Positions 47,275-59,351 are shown, counted from the stretch's first letter. The stretch: 64,000 nt of DNA from Cryptomeria japonica (GCF_030272615.1 NC_081413.1:102572239-102636238), one strand, 5' to 3'. Notes: generated from the letters alone by a model not told the origin. Numbers and translations: made by a program.

Positions 47275-48444
47275 TGTGCCCGTTACACCATCCTTGCAGA
47301 CACCTTGTTCAGAAGGCATTTTGATGGTTCCCTCCTAAGGTGTTTAGATAAACAAGAAGCCGAATGGGCATTACGTGAAGTACATGAGGGCATCTGTGGG
47401 GCACACTCAAGTGGACTCACATTGGCTAAAAAACTTTTGAGAACAGGATACTATTGGCCTAAAATGGAAGAAGATGCATACAACTATGTGAAGAAATGCA
47501 TCCCTTGCCAACAACATGGTGACAAGATTCATGCACTGTCACAAGAATTGCAACCATTCATTACACCATGGCCCTTCTCGCAGTGGGGGCTCAATCTCAT
47601 TGGGAAAATCCACCCTTCATCTTCCAACGGACATAAATTCATTATCACTGCCACCGAATACTTCACCAAGTGGGTAGAGGCTATCCCTCTTACTTTCACC
47701 ACCAGCAAGCAAATATCCAAATTCATCTTGAACTACCTAATCTGTCGATATGGCATCCCAAAAGTTATCATCATAGATAATGGTAAACAATTTTAAAATC
47801 AGGATGTCAAAGAACTCTGCCAAAAATTCAACATCCAACACTGCTTCTCCACTCTATATTATCCCCAAGGCAATGGCCAAGCTGAGGCTTCTAATAAAAC
47901 CCTAATAAAAATCCTCAAAAAGACAGTCAATGAAGCGGGCTGTGATTGACACCTCCAAATCCATCCTGCATTGTGGGCCTACCGCACCTCCATCCGCACC
48001 CCCACAGGTGCCACTCCTTATTCCCTAGTATTTGGTTATGAAGCTATCCTTCCCCTTGAGATTGAGATCCCCTCTCTAAGGGTATCACTGCAAAACATCC
48101 TACCAGAGGAAGAATACAGAATTGCCCGCTTACAAGAGCTAGAATTGTTAGATGAAAGGCACCTCAAGGCCTTGAATCATCTCCGGGTATATCAAAACCG
48201 TTTGCGCATGAGTTATCATAAAAAAGTTAGAACTCGAGAATTCCAAGTTGGTGATCTTGTCCTCATGGAGAATCAGAAAAATCTACAAGAACAAGAAAAG
48301 AAAGGCGAGTTCGAGCCTAACTGGCTTGGACCATATGTAATCACAGCGAAATATGGATCAGGAGCTTATCAGTTGGCTACTCCTGAAGGCGATCCTTTGG
48401 ATGATCCGATGAATATCATGCACCTCAAAAGGTTTTATGCTTAG
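47275..48444 (+). pseudogene. Element C integrase
   Basis: Same frame as the polymerase. The zinc region is REVHEGICGAHSSGLT...KKCIPCQQHG. The first catalytic position reads WGLNLIGKIHPSS, with Asn (AAT, 47593-47595) where B and the family have Asp. The second Asp (IIIDNGKQF) and the Glu ([10 protein letters not shown]) remain. Stops are TAA 47794-47796 and TGA 47947-47949, the latter at a position expected to be Trp (D-W-HLQ). The C-terminal GEFEPNWLGPYVITAKYGSGAYQL and MNIMHLKRFYA is intact to TAG at 48442-48444. The integrase would be inactive even if the stops were read through. Confidence 0.9.
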
Positions 48445-50371
48445 TCCTCAGAAAGTCTTAAATTGTCAAAAAAAAAAAAAAAATGAAAAAAGAAAAAAGA
48501 TCCTGAAAAAATTGTCACTTTGGTGCAAACCTGGCAAATAGGCACCTTATGATACAAAAAAAAAGAAAAAAAAAAAGAAGAAAAAATCAAAAAAAGAAGA
48601 AAAAATCAAAAAAAGAAAAGAAAGAAAAACAATTCGTGGCACTATGGGCAAGTATCTTGGTGAGAACCTCTATGCAGGTGCCAAGGTAAATAATCGGATC
48701 CACTGTCTATCAGGTCGATACTACAAATCATCTTCCATCTAGCCCACCCATGCACAACATTCCTTCTTTTCCGCCTCCCAATAAAACATGCGTATGATGA
48801 TGAGTCTTCGCCTAAGTCATGAACAAGAAATGTCCCAGTGAAACTGAGCTTTCATGCCTCTGTATAAGCTTCAAGAAGTCTTGAGAAACAATCCCAAGTC
48901 CATCCTAGTTCTACTCTTGGCAAGAGGTATCATTTGGTCACAAGGAAGAGACTTGTTAGATTTTTTTTTCATATAGGCTTGCATCTTTTGCCCTACAAAT
49001 GCCACTATTTACGACTGCCTGGGTTCTTCCATATCCAAGTATGTTATGATAGGTGCATACTGGGGCATATTTCATAGTATGACATGTTTTGGATCCTTCT
49101 TGTATAAACCGGTGACCTGGTACTAGTGTTTATCAACACTTACCTTCTCGTATACAAGAGGTATCAGTGTGTTTGAGGGTTTCCTTGCACAAACCCACAA
49201 CTTTGTATTAGTGTTTCTTAACACTTGCATTGTTGTGTGCAAGAAATTCCCGTTTGTCTACAGAGTCAGTCCACGCCCTGGGTTTCTCATGGCATCCTGA
49301 TTTCTATAAGCAGTGGTGCAGGTCACTCAGGGCAACATGCAACTAGGTTGGCTCTCCACATTTGTTGTACACAAAATCTCACCATCATTCCATCAAATCC
49401 TAAACTCAATAATCCCAGGGAGTTCTCAATTGCCCCCATTTTCCTCCGCGGTCTCACATCTCTTATTCTTCTTTCCAAATACCTCACGACTACTTCATAT
49501 ATCTTCCTCATTTATCCCTTCCACCCTAATTTTTCTTCCTCTATTTTTTTTTTCCTCACATAATCAATTCTGATTCTAGTCATGTCTTATACAGGACGAA
49601 TCCTTCTTGAAACCAGACGTTGTGATCTGATCATGTCTTATACAGGATGAATCCTTCCTGAAACCAGACGTTGTGATCGATCATGTCTTATACAGGATGA
49701 ATCCTTCCTGAAACCAGACGTTGTGATCTGATCATGTCTTATACAAGATGAATCCTTCCTGAAACCAGACGTTGTGATCTGATCATGTCTTATACAGGAT
49801 GAATCCTTCCTGAAACCAGACAAGCTGATCATGTCTTATACTAGATGAATCCTTCCTGAAACCAAACGCTCTGATCATGTCTTATATAGGATGAATCCTT
49901 CCTGAAACCAGACATTCATTGTGATCGATCATGTCTTATACAGGATGAATCCTTCCTAAAACTAGACGTTGTGATCAATCATGTCTTATACAGGATGAAT
50001 CCTTCTTGAAACCAGATGCTCTTATCATGTCTTATACAGGATGAATCCTTTCTGAAACCAGACGTTGTGATCAATCATGTCTTATACAGGATGAATCCTT
50101 CCTGAAACCAGACACTTTGATCATCTTTGTCTTATACAGGATGAATTCTTCTTGAAACTAGACTGAATCTAGATCTTATCAATCAAATCAAATCAAATCT
50201 ATCGGGATATCAATTTCGAAAAACTCCAAAGATCAAATACCTCAATTGATCTCCCGAGGGGGCATCACCATACCGTAATCTATAAATCAAGAGCCGGGGC
50301 ATCCTATCAAACCAATATCAACATCAAAACAAGATTATTCTTTGAATCAATGCGTCATCACACCTCGCTTC
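48445..50371 (+). other. 3' region of element C
   Basis: Starts with A/G-rich runs (48468-48635) and GCAAACCTGGCAAATAGGCACC, the counterpart of the same stretch in B. Then about 900 bases without coding motifs, followed by the repeat array 49581-50165 and a short segment (50190-50371) that closely matches 35440-35668 in B. Confidence 0.7.
49581..50165 (+). repeat. Twelve-copy 50-base array before the C polypurine tract
   Basis: Units start CATGTCTTATACAGGATGAA and continue with CCTTCCTGAAACCAGACG. Starts are at 49581, 49632, 49682, 49733, 49784, 49830, 49876, 49930, 49980, 50026, 50076 and about 50122, so spacing varies between 46 and 54. Each unit holds a potential stem. B has only three units at the same place. 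Confidence 0.92.
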
Positions 50372-50385
50372 AAAGAGGGGCAAAA
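50372..50385 (+). promoter_or_regulatory. Polypurine tract of element C
   Basis: AAAGAGGGGCAAAA immediately before the 3' LTR. Confidence 0.88.
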
Positions 50386-51476
50386 TGTAGACACTTAAAA
50401 ATAATTATTTTAATTATTTTTTAATTCCTCACATAATTAATTAATTAATTATGTTAATTAAAATTTTTCTCAATATTAATTAAATATAATTAATATTGTC
50501 ACTATAGCATATGATTGATTTATTTAATAAATCAATCCCTTTCTTTATTCTTCTAAAAAATCAAATCCTCACAAATCTTCCTCTTAGTTAATTAATTTCA
50601 ATTAATTAGTTAACCTACATGATTCCTACAAATCATCTTCTTAATTCATCATTAACCTAATAAATTCTTGTAGAAACTCCCTAAACTCACTTAACATTAT
50701 TCTTTTAGTCAAATTCTCCTACAAATATAAATCCCACCTAACATTTCCTCTAATTCCCCTCCTAATGAGTCGTTAATGGCTAATCATCATGATTAGCCAC
50801 AAAGTAAACTCTTTGTCCTTTCATCCAGCCACTAGCTTTAAATGCTCTTTTTCTAGATGAATGTAAGATTTTCGAAATCTCACATTCCTCTAGGCATTTC
50901 CCTCTCCCAAGGAATTTTTAATTCCTTTTTATTCTTCTAATCCCTATAATATCCGTTTTTGGAGAATTTTTAATTCCTCCAATGCATCTTGTAGAGTGTG
51001 GAGATACGAAATGCCTTTTAGGCATATTTCTTGGTCTCCACACCCTCTCTTGGACCTTGTGTGACCTCACAAGTAAATCTTAGCCCTTCATCTCGAATTC
51101 ATCCTAGCCATCCATTTTCCTCTCCTCTTCCTATAAAATAGGGTTCCATCCCTTCATTCAAAAACATCTTGAAATTCAGTAAGCTTATGCTGCCCTTTTG
51201 AGCCCAGGAAATCATCTTGGCAACTTGATCATCTCATCCTTATCATCTCATCCTTATCATTTGTGCACAATATTAGAGAGCCATCCACATCCAGCAATCA
51301 AAGGAGCACATCAAGTGGAGTATTATCAAGGGGCACCTTCACTTCATCAAGCTCAATCCGAAGGAGAAGGTAAAATAGCAAGGTGAAATGGTCTTTTTAG
51401 GATATTTTAGCATTCTGCATGTTTATTTCGTTATGTTTTGATTAGTTTACCTTTCAAATCTATTTTTCCCTCTTCA
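50386..51476 (+). repeat. 3' LTR of element C
   Basis: 1,091 bases, TGTAGACACTTAAAAAT...TTCCCTCTTCA. About 20 differences from the 5' LTR, mostly transitions, plus a small CT-length change near 51240. Confidence 0.93.
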
Positions 51477-51536
51477 GTATGTATGTATGTATGTATGTAT
51501 GTATGTATGTATGTATGTATGTATGTATGTATGTAT
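51477..51536. repeat. (GTAT)n microsatellite at the right edge of C
   Basis: About fifteen GTAT units. With the TG tract left of C, this marks the microsatellite of element A that C entered. Confidence 0.95.
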
Positions 51537-52804
51537 AATGTAAGTAGTGTATTTTGAAAAAGATAGATGTGTTGGAAAAAAAATAGATTTATAGTTAGTG
51601 TATTCTTTATTACAATAAAAGTAGATTCATTTATATATTAAAGCTGGTTAAACGATTTAAGAGGTATATATATTTATATTTATATATTTTGATCAATTCA
51701 TTATTTTAAAATTATAAATGCATAAGTATGTGTAAAATGATGAGGCAAATGCTTACATATTCATTATTTTAGATTGTAGCTTTTTTTGATAAGATAGAAT
51801 AAGGAATTAAATTAGACAATTTAGATTAATAGATTCGAGTATGGAGTTTAGTTTACGTAATATATAAATTCATTAATAATTGTTAAATGTAGATTTATTT
51901 GGGTATCAGATATATTTTTGAGATGTAAATGCACTTTGTTTTATATTTGAGCTATTACTTATTATTAACTAATCATGTGGTTAAGTTCTACTTAGGAGTA
52001 TTTTATGCATATGTTTTCATATGAACTTGGATAATATTCTTTTAATTTGCAATTGATTAAATATAATAAAAGCAAATTTGTAGGAATGGACTACAATGTA
52101 TGTGAAATAACATGATGTTAGTAAAATGAGCTATTGGAATCTATGTTGATTTGGAACCATTTGATGTACAAGTGTTATTATGGTCTCTAGGTGGATTTGA
52201 ATGAACTTGTTTGTATTTGTCATAATGAGACCTTGATTTTGTTTCTAGATCTTGTCTTTCATTGTGGGGATACTCAAATGTGTAGTTTTATGTGATTGAT
52301 TTCCAGAGGCTTAGGAAGGGAGTTTGATGATTCTTTATTGTATAGTCGTGCTTCACTTTGATGAGATTTGTTCAAGTCTTGTTTATTTTGGAAGCTAGAT
52401 GGTCTTCCTAGCCTACATTGGATTCTCCCTATATGTTATCTTTTTATAGCAAGAGAGTCAATCCTTGCAATGGTACTTTGGTGAATCACCATCTTGATAT
52501 TTCCAGTTTGATCCATGGTGTTGCTTGGATTCCTAGGTTCAATCTTGGGGGAGTGGCTTTCATTGGGGGTCGGGACCCAAAGTGATTGCCAGGGTAATTC
52601 AATGAGAGTTTTGTAATCAAGTGATAACATAAAATAATGAACTTGGGTGGGTAGCTAGATAACATAAATAAAGATTAATTCTTGTTGCCTCTCTTACTCT
52701 CAAATGCTATTATAGGGCCGAGGTAAGTAGAGAAGGGCTTGGAATGGCTTCCACAAATCTTGTCCCTTCGAAAGGTTGGTGTGGTCCAATAGTGTTTGTA
52801 TGGG

Positions 52805-52842
52805 GGTCGAGGGTCGAGGGTCGAGGGTCGAGGGTCGAGGGT
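52805..52842 (+). repeat. (GGGTCGA)n minisatellite
   Basis: Five tandem GGGTCGA units followed by GGGTCAAG. The matching place in the left LTR reads GGGGGCCGGGGGTTGGG without expansion. Confidence 0.85.
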
Positions 52843-53762
52843 CAAGAGAGGTTTCCAAGGTAACCCAGGATGGGGGCCAAGACCTAGTGAAGACCTACCA
52901 AGGTAACTCATGTCAACCTAGTGATGACACTCTTCCCTATTGCTACCTAGTGGTAACTTGCATCTTTTGATTCCTTCCATGGATTATTTTTGGAACTTCG
53001 AAAGTGGTTGGGAAACTTATGTTGGTTTATCCTTTTGTGGATTTCTTTGGGCCTCTAGAAGTGGGTTATTAACTTTGGTGTCTCCTTTGACATTACTGTT
53101 GTGAGCCTCTTGTGGATTCTGCATTGTTGATTCTCTTGTGATCCCTTGTGTACTCTGTCTTGGGGATTCTCTTGTGAGTCTCTTATGAGTATAGCTTGTG
53201 GATTCTTTTTTGGTTCTTGATTGGTACCTTTGTATGTTTTATTCCGCCTTGTGGGCTTGACTGATACCTCCTAGCATAGGGGGTGGACTTATTGGTACCA
53301 CATGGTTGGGTGGAGTGCTATTCATACCCAGTGGGTTTTGGCTCCTTCAACTGCATATTCGAGGAGGCTCATGAAAAGATTGAAGATTGCTATCATTGCA
53401 CCAGATTTATGTATCCATCCCATCATGAGACTCTTGGAGATTCGTATCATGAGGATCCATTAAAAAGTTTTTGATGTTCATATGTATAATTTTCAACAAT
53501 GAAATATGTATCTTGTACTTATATAAATGATCAACGTTGTAATTTGTTTAGCAGTTCCTTGTGTGGGTTCATTAGATGATGTTAACCATGAGTTACATCA
53601 TTATGGGGCCTTGAGGACAATTGCAAGTTTTTAATTATGTATCACTTTTTATCTTGATGGATGTATCTCTCTTGCATGGGTAATATTATCCTTTAAAAGA
53701 CAATATTCACATTTTCATTATTTTCTTTGTTTGTCATCTTGGCCTCATAGAGAGGCATGACA

Positions 53763-54541
53763 CAACAACATATCCTAGCAAAAACAATGACCAACAGGTT
53801 GGAACTCCTATGGTGACTGGCTATAGATTGTCTAAGAATGATGAATCTCCGAAAGCTAATAAGAGTTTGTACAAATCTATGGTTGGTGGACTGCTATATC
53901 TTACTCAGACTAGGCTAGACATTATGCATGTTGTGTGTATGGCTACTAGATATCAAGATGATCTGAAAGAGAGTCATGTCATTGCTATTAAGAGGATATT
54001 CAGATACTTGAAAGGAACCATGGATTATGGTTTGTGGTATCCGAGGAATGATTATTTCATGTTATGTGCTTACATTGATGTTGATTGGGTTGGTGAGATT
54101 GATGATCAAAAGAGAACTATCGGTGGAGCATTCTTTTTGGATAAGAAGCTGGTTTCATGGGATAGTAAGAAACAAGATTCAATATCATTATCTACTGCTA
54201 AAGATGAGCACATTGTTGCTGCTAGTAATTGCACTCAAGTAGTTTGGATGAAGCAAATGTTGAAAGATATCAGAGTTATCTACGATGAGCCTACTGTGAT
54301 ATACTATGATAATTCTAGTGCTATTAACATGTCAAAGAATCCAGTAGAACATTCAAAGACTAAGCATGTGTCAATCAAATATCATAACTTGAGAGATCAA
54401 GTTAGTGAAGAGAAGGTGAATATGGAGTATGTATCTACACAAGAATAAATTGTTGATATTTTCACTAAGCCTTTGCCTGCAGATACATTTGTCTATTTGA
54501 GAGACAAATTAGGGGTATCCACCCCTCCTGATGAGAACTAG
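53763..54541 (+). pseudogene. pol: Element G: Copia pol 3' end (RT tail and RNase H)
   Basis: A 5'-truncated Copia polymerase whose upstream part was replaced by element A. It starts in frame with TTYPSKNNDQQVGTPMVTGY and continues with SMVGGLLYLTQTRLDIMHVV. RNase H follows: AYIDVDWVGEIDD, LVSWDSKKQDSISLSTAKDE, YYDNSSAINMSKNPVEHSKT and DIFTKPLP. The usual STAEAEY block is STAKDEH, so an acidic catalytic position is altered. A TAA at 54446-54448 replaces an expected Gln, and the frame ends at TAG 54539-54541. Confidence 0.88.
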
Positions 54542-54847
54542 ATGCATTGAGTTGCATCAATCTGGTGGATTTCAGAGCCTTATCTTTCTATCCGAGTTGA
54601 TGAGTTGGTGCTGCTCCTTTGGTGGAGTAGTCTGTGTTTTAGGGGGAGAGATTTTTTTCTTTTATTTTGGGATGTGAGTTTGGTTTTTTGTTTTGAGATC
54701 TTTGGCATTGCTATCAAAGGGGGGGAGAGATCATGTGAAAAAACTCCTTACATGTCTTGATCTTAAGGGGTTGCAGGAGATACCTTCTTTCTTTGTATTG
54801 ACTATTTTTCACATTCATATGTTGCCATCAATGCCAAAGGGGGAGAT
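54542..54847 (+). promoter_or_regulatory. Polypurine region of element G
   Basis: Three purine runs, AGGGGGAGAG near 54639, AAGGGGGGGAGAG near 54717 and AAAGGGGGAG ending two bases before the LTR, plus GCCATCAATGCC just upstream of the last. The repeated-tract layout is the Sirevirus pattern and mirrors element E. Confidence 0.7.
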
Positions 54848-56096
54848 TGTTGGAGATGTTGGAGGTTGTTGGTCATTGCTACTACTAGGATATGTTGTTG
54901 TTGTTGATGTTAACATATTCTTGTGTTTTTCTATGGTGATTGCAGTTTGGGAAGATCTTATGATCCAGTTTCCAGATTTATTTTACTCTATTGGTGCTTT
55001 GCTGAGCTTGGTATTTCCTCCGGTATATTCCGGTGTGATATGATATTGAGCCAAGATTTTAGGATATTTCTTGGGATGATGTTGTGTAACTTTATTTCAT
55101 ATGTATTATGATTTGGTGCTCTACAAGTTATCTTTCTTCATGACAGTTCTTGATTGGTTGTGGTCTTGAGCTTTCAGATGTTGATCAATGAAGATTTGAT
55201 AAGTGGTGTTGGTACAGTTGTTGATGATGATTCTAACATGCTTGCTAGTATTTCGTATTTGTGTCCTATTTTTTTTGTTGATCCATATTGATCGTTTTGT
55301 GAGTTTTTAGTATTTTTCATGAACCGGTGATGATTTTTGTGTTATGTTGTATTTCTGGTGGTGTAGTGTGTTGCGGTTGACCTTGGCATGATTTTCGATG
55401 GAGTTGAGCGTTTGGGAATTTGATTTAGGCCCATGTTATGTCATGTAAATCATTATATTGGTCTGGTGGTCAATCTTTGTATCATGTGATGTAATTTTGT
55501 AATTATGGGTCGAGGATTTAGCTGACTTTATTGTCAAGGTTGATGATCTATATATAGGTGATATTGCCATTAATTTGGGTGTTGTGGTTGTGTCTGCATT
55601 ATCAGAGAGTGGTATATGTGCAAATAGTGATTAATACTTCAACATTGTGATTGAGCAGAGATTGGTGTTTTAGAGAAAACAATTGTGCTTAACTGAAACT
55701 GTCATCAGGCATTTGCAGATGCTAGTTCATCTCTTCCAAATTGTAGTCCGAATCTTGTTGTAAGTTAGTGAGACTTCCCTGAGGGTTGTAGCCTTCTGGG
55801 CCATTATCTTTTGAGCAGCGATCTCTAGGAAGTTTGCCTAAATGCCTGTGCATTCTCCATTGTAATATTTTCACATACTAATGTAGAGTATCATCTTACT
55901 GTGGGTAGGTTCCCATCGTGGTTTTCCCTTAACCGGGTTTTCCACATCAAAATCTTGGTGTTGTGTTTTGTGCTTTCAATTTTCTTATCTTGATTATTAC
56001 CACAGTTTATCATATCTGTATTTGTGGTTAAGTTTGTAGATCTGGTGAAGACTGATTCCCTCCCCTCTCATTCTTCCCTCATTGTTGCTGCCAACA
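54848..56096 (+). repeat. 3' LTR of element G (Sirevirus-like)
   Basis: Begins TGTTGGAGATGTTGG after the polypurine tract and ends GCTGCCAACA. About 1,249 bases, with a possible TATA box CTATATATAGG at 55548-55557 and ACCGGGTTTTCC near 55934. No second LTR lies in the window. Confidence 0.75.
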
Positions 56097-57609
56097 TATA
56101 TGACATGCCACAATCATCACCATAACTATACATGTACCTATTATTGATTCTTACTATACTAAGATATCAAATATCCATTAGTGTAAATTCATGTCCTCAA
56201 ACTAGAAGGTAACCTATGTACTTATCTCAATCAAGTTCCAAACTTTGAAGATACCTATAAACATGTATTAGGAAGAACCAAATATAATAATTTTATATGC
56301 CATGTTATCAAGATCTTATAAAAAATATGCACTTCATCATTTTTTGCCTATTTACTCTTCCCAATCCTCATAAAACTATATCTCAAATATAAATCTCCTT
56401 TAAGTTATCACACAAGTGCAATCCTATCTCTACTCATCCAAATGAAAAATCACCCGATCCACTATATAGTACTCTACAAATGATCTTTATTACTTATTAT
56501 AAATAATATATATTATTTCGTATGTGAAAGTTATGAAAAAATAACTATTCTAGAGAAATTCCTAAATTCAAGTTAGAAAAATTAATAAAAATAGTGAAAA
56601 AAAAGTAAAACCTATACCACTATGTAGTGAATGGAGAGAGTTTTCTAATCACTATTGGAAAAAAAAAAAATGACTTGATTGATGAAAATTATGCCTTAAA
56701 AAAACATCTCCATTATAGTTATGGGGATTCTAGAGTTCTTACAACTACCTTTATAGCTAACATCATGTTGACATTAATAGTGATGGCTTGGTAGTCAATC
56801 AACGGGATTGTAGACAAAACAAATGCTTGTCATATGAATAGTGACAAAAATAAATTTAAAAAAAAATTATTAAATTTTTGCTAGCATATGGACTCGATAA
56901 GTTATTTAAATACTTTATATAATTGTTTTTGGGTTTAGTTTCTTTCATTTCGTAAAGGGGGCTCCCATTCTCAAGGGCTAGAGGCCCACTAGCCTGGCAT
57001 AGTGAACCAAGAACCACTAGCAATTATAGTTGCTAGGTGATGTTGACAATGCTTGTCAATAGGTAACACCTTGCAACTTAGGGTATGGGGGTCTATAGAC
57101 CCCTTATAATATATCTATTATTTTTAATTTATTCTATTAGTTTTTATTTATTTATGTTTTTAATATTTTTCCTCAACGGTCAAATTGTCTACTTGTATTA
57201 TAGAGTTGAGGACTAGAAAATTTCTCTTTTAATGGCTGAAATGGGTCATATTTTATGTAAGTCTTTATTTTTTGAGCCTCCTAAATCTAATGGGAATGTC
57301 TATTTTGTTCTAGGGGTCATATATGAAAATTACCCTCCCTACAAAATCCTCATGGTGAATGCCAATATTTTTTTGAATTTAGATTCAAACTCCAAATATG
57401 CAATAAACCATAAATTGAAACTACAAAAACCCAAATCTACAAACAAAAACTTACAATATATGTCTCATACCTTGAAATGGCTGAAATATCTCTTGCATTG
57501 TTATGGGTTTAACTTTGGATTATATCTACTCAAACAAGGGCTATACCAAAATACGGATCTCTCACACCCCACAACCATAACCATGTCTTTGATATCACTT
57601 GTGATTAAA
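56097..57609. other. Unassigned AT-rich sequence between G and H
   Basis: No coding frame, LTR pair or conserved motif recognised. It may be older decayed repeat. Confidence 0.4.
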
Positions 57610-58712
57610 TGTCATGCCCAAACTTTTGGGCAAAAACACACACAATTTTTTTTTGAACACTTAATTACATGCAACCTATGCTTAATTAGATGTGACAACT
57701 TAACAGGTTGCTCCAAGTGGAACCTTAAATTATAATAAAACATTCTTCTAATGTGAGTGATGAATAGAACAAATTTATCTAGAAGCCTTAGGTTTCTATG
57801 AAACTCCTAGATGACAAAGTTAGGATATTCCTAACATAGCAAATTATGATAACTCCTATAATCAAATGAAACAAAATGAATTTATAAGGACAATAATATA
57901 TTCACACCGAATGTCCCCTTTATTACAGTTGCAATTTATAATTCTTAATTAGATCAACTTCTACTAATAGGCATTAATATAATTACTTGATTCAATAATA
58001 ATTATTTATCTCCTAACAAGTTTCCTCCATCCGTGATAATACCTCCTTCCTTTATAACTTGATTAAATCTTGCATCTATAAATTAATTATTAATATGATT
58101 TTAACGTAATAATATTAATTCATCGAGCAATTGAAAATTGAAGTGTCGAACGTTAAAATGTTAATTGCTTTATTTAGTATAAGGTTCCATCTAGGCTAAA
58201 TGAGTTCACAAGATCAAGGTCTTGGACTTATTTCCAAATATAAATGACTCCACCATGATATCCTCTTCCAAGGAAATTATTATTATCTCACCAATTAATA
58301 AATATATAAATTCATTTAAGAAAAAACCCCCAAATTTATTTACAAGAGATATTTATTAATCTCAATTAATCTTTTTAATTATTGTAGGAATTAATTAAAT
58401 TAACTCTAGCAATTGGATTTTTAAATCCCATGATTTATTTTAACAATAATTAAAATGTAGTTAAACTAATTTGACTAAAGGATCAATTAAATTCCATAAT
58501 GTAAATTGCCCTATAAAATTTAGTCTAGAATACCCTAGATTTAGGTGGACTAAAATTAATATCCTATGGACAAAAATCTTACAAAGTCATTATAATTTCC
58601 TAAAAAATTAAACTCCAAAATAATTTAAGATTTAAAACATCACATTTAAATGTTCAAACAATATGAATGATTAAATAAAATAATTAAACTTAGATGTATA
58701 CATTCATATTCT

Positions 58713-58829
<117 letters not shown>

Positions 58830-58974
58830 TTAAACAAACATTATTATAAAGATATCCATGAAACCTAATTAAAAATATTATAAAATGCCCTTCAAACCAT
58901 TTTCTTTTATTCCTTTCATAATTTCAAAATACCCTAACCCAAACCGGGTTAGGGTTTCATATTTTTTTTTGTTC

Positions 58975-59295
58975 CAGGGAGGAGGCCAAAGGCATGGCGT
59001 AGGGTTTTGCTTGCAGGTGGCGGGGGTGCCGAAGGAGGGGAGAGGAATCCATGGGGGGAGGCTCTCCACAGGGACGGCCGCAGCCGTGCTGCGGGTCGCG
59101 TCCCACAGAGGTGGCCTTGGCCGCCGTTGTGAGGCGCGACCCGCAGCTCGGCTGCGCCGTCGCTGTGGGGGCCGAAGCCTCCCAACTGTGGGTTGCGGCC
59201 CACAGTGGCGGCTGTAGCTGCCGCTCGGGGTCGTCGCCCACTATGCGGGAGGGGCCGCCCTGTGGGGGTTCCGTAGGGGCTGAGCCCTCTTTTTT
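58975..59295. repeat. GC-rich island in H
   Basis: Very GC- and CpG-rich compared with its surroundings, with inverted units around GCGGGTCGCG/CGCGACCCGC and CCCACAGTGG/CCAACTGTGG. Open frames exist on both strands because stops are rare in GC-rich DNA. Their Arg/Ala/Gly-rich translations show no family resemblance, so I do not call a gene. Confidence 0.7.
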
Positions 59296-59348
59296 TTTCT
59301 TTGTTATTTAATTTTTTTTTTAAATTTTTATTTTATATTATTATTTAA

Positions 59349-59351
59349 AAT

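Larger units (their letters stand above)
37158..51476 (+). mobile_element. Element C: Tat-lineage Ty3/gypsy retrotransposon, nearly full length
   Basis: 14.3 kb with LTRs 37158-38247 and 50386-51476, primer site 38251-38268 and polypurine tract 50372-50385. Flanking pentamers GTGTG and GTATG are near-identical and lie in a TG/TATG microsatellite. Gag to integrase is in Tat order with a second RNase H. LTRs are about 98% identical by eye (about 20 differences), the youngest pair in the window, yet gag-pol has nine nonsense codons, one frameshift and a mutated integrase site. Confidence 0.92.
174..53762 (+). mobile_element. Element A: non-coding Tekay/Del-like LTR retrotransposon, split by elements B and C
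   Basis: Two long direct repeats flank about 1.5 kb of internal sequence. The first is at 174-2937. The second begins near 4418 and continues, after removal of B and C, through 36842-37157 and 51477-53762. The left LTR begins TGTAATTGCCCTCCC and ends GGGCGTAACA, and the right LTR ends GAGGCATGACA. TGTNA...CCC and GGGC-TGACA ends followed by a TTGGTATCAGAGC primer site are typical of Tekay/Del chromoviruses in plants; this is family knowledge. No gag or pol is present, so A must have depended on another element. The right LTR start lies next to a G-run and lacks a clear TG, so that junction is imprecise. Confidence 0.7.
51477..53762 (+). repeat. Right LTR of element A, block 3 of 3
   Basis: Starts with the GTAT tract. 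52793-53762 matches 1985-2937 of the left LTR. 51537-52790 has no counterpart there and holds no recognisable gene. It ends GAGGCATGACA at 53762. A seven-base minisatellite of GGGTCGA units occupies about 52805-52842; the left LTR has a single diverged unit (about 2003-2016). Confidence 0.72.

Noticed and set aside
49581-50165. CRISPR-like look of regularly spaced repeats in element C
   Set aside because: Units are nearly identical along their whole length with no unique spacers, the spacing is uneven, and the host is a plant.
57232-57735. 167-codon open frame
   Set aside because: No recognisable motif or composition. It crosses the inferred left edge of H at 57610, so part of it is LTR sequence.
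58885-59311. Arg/Gly/Ala-rich open frames on both strands of the GC-rich island
   Set aside because: Stops are rare in GC-rich DNA, and the frames exist on both strands without codon bias or family similarity.
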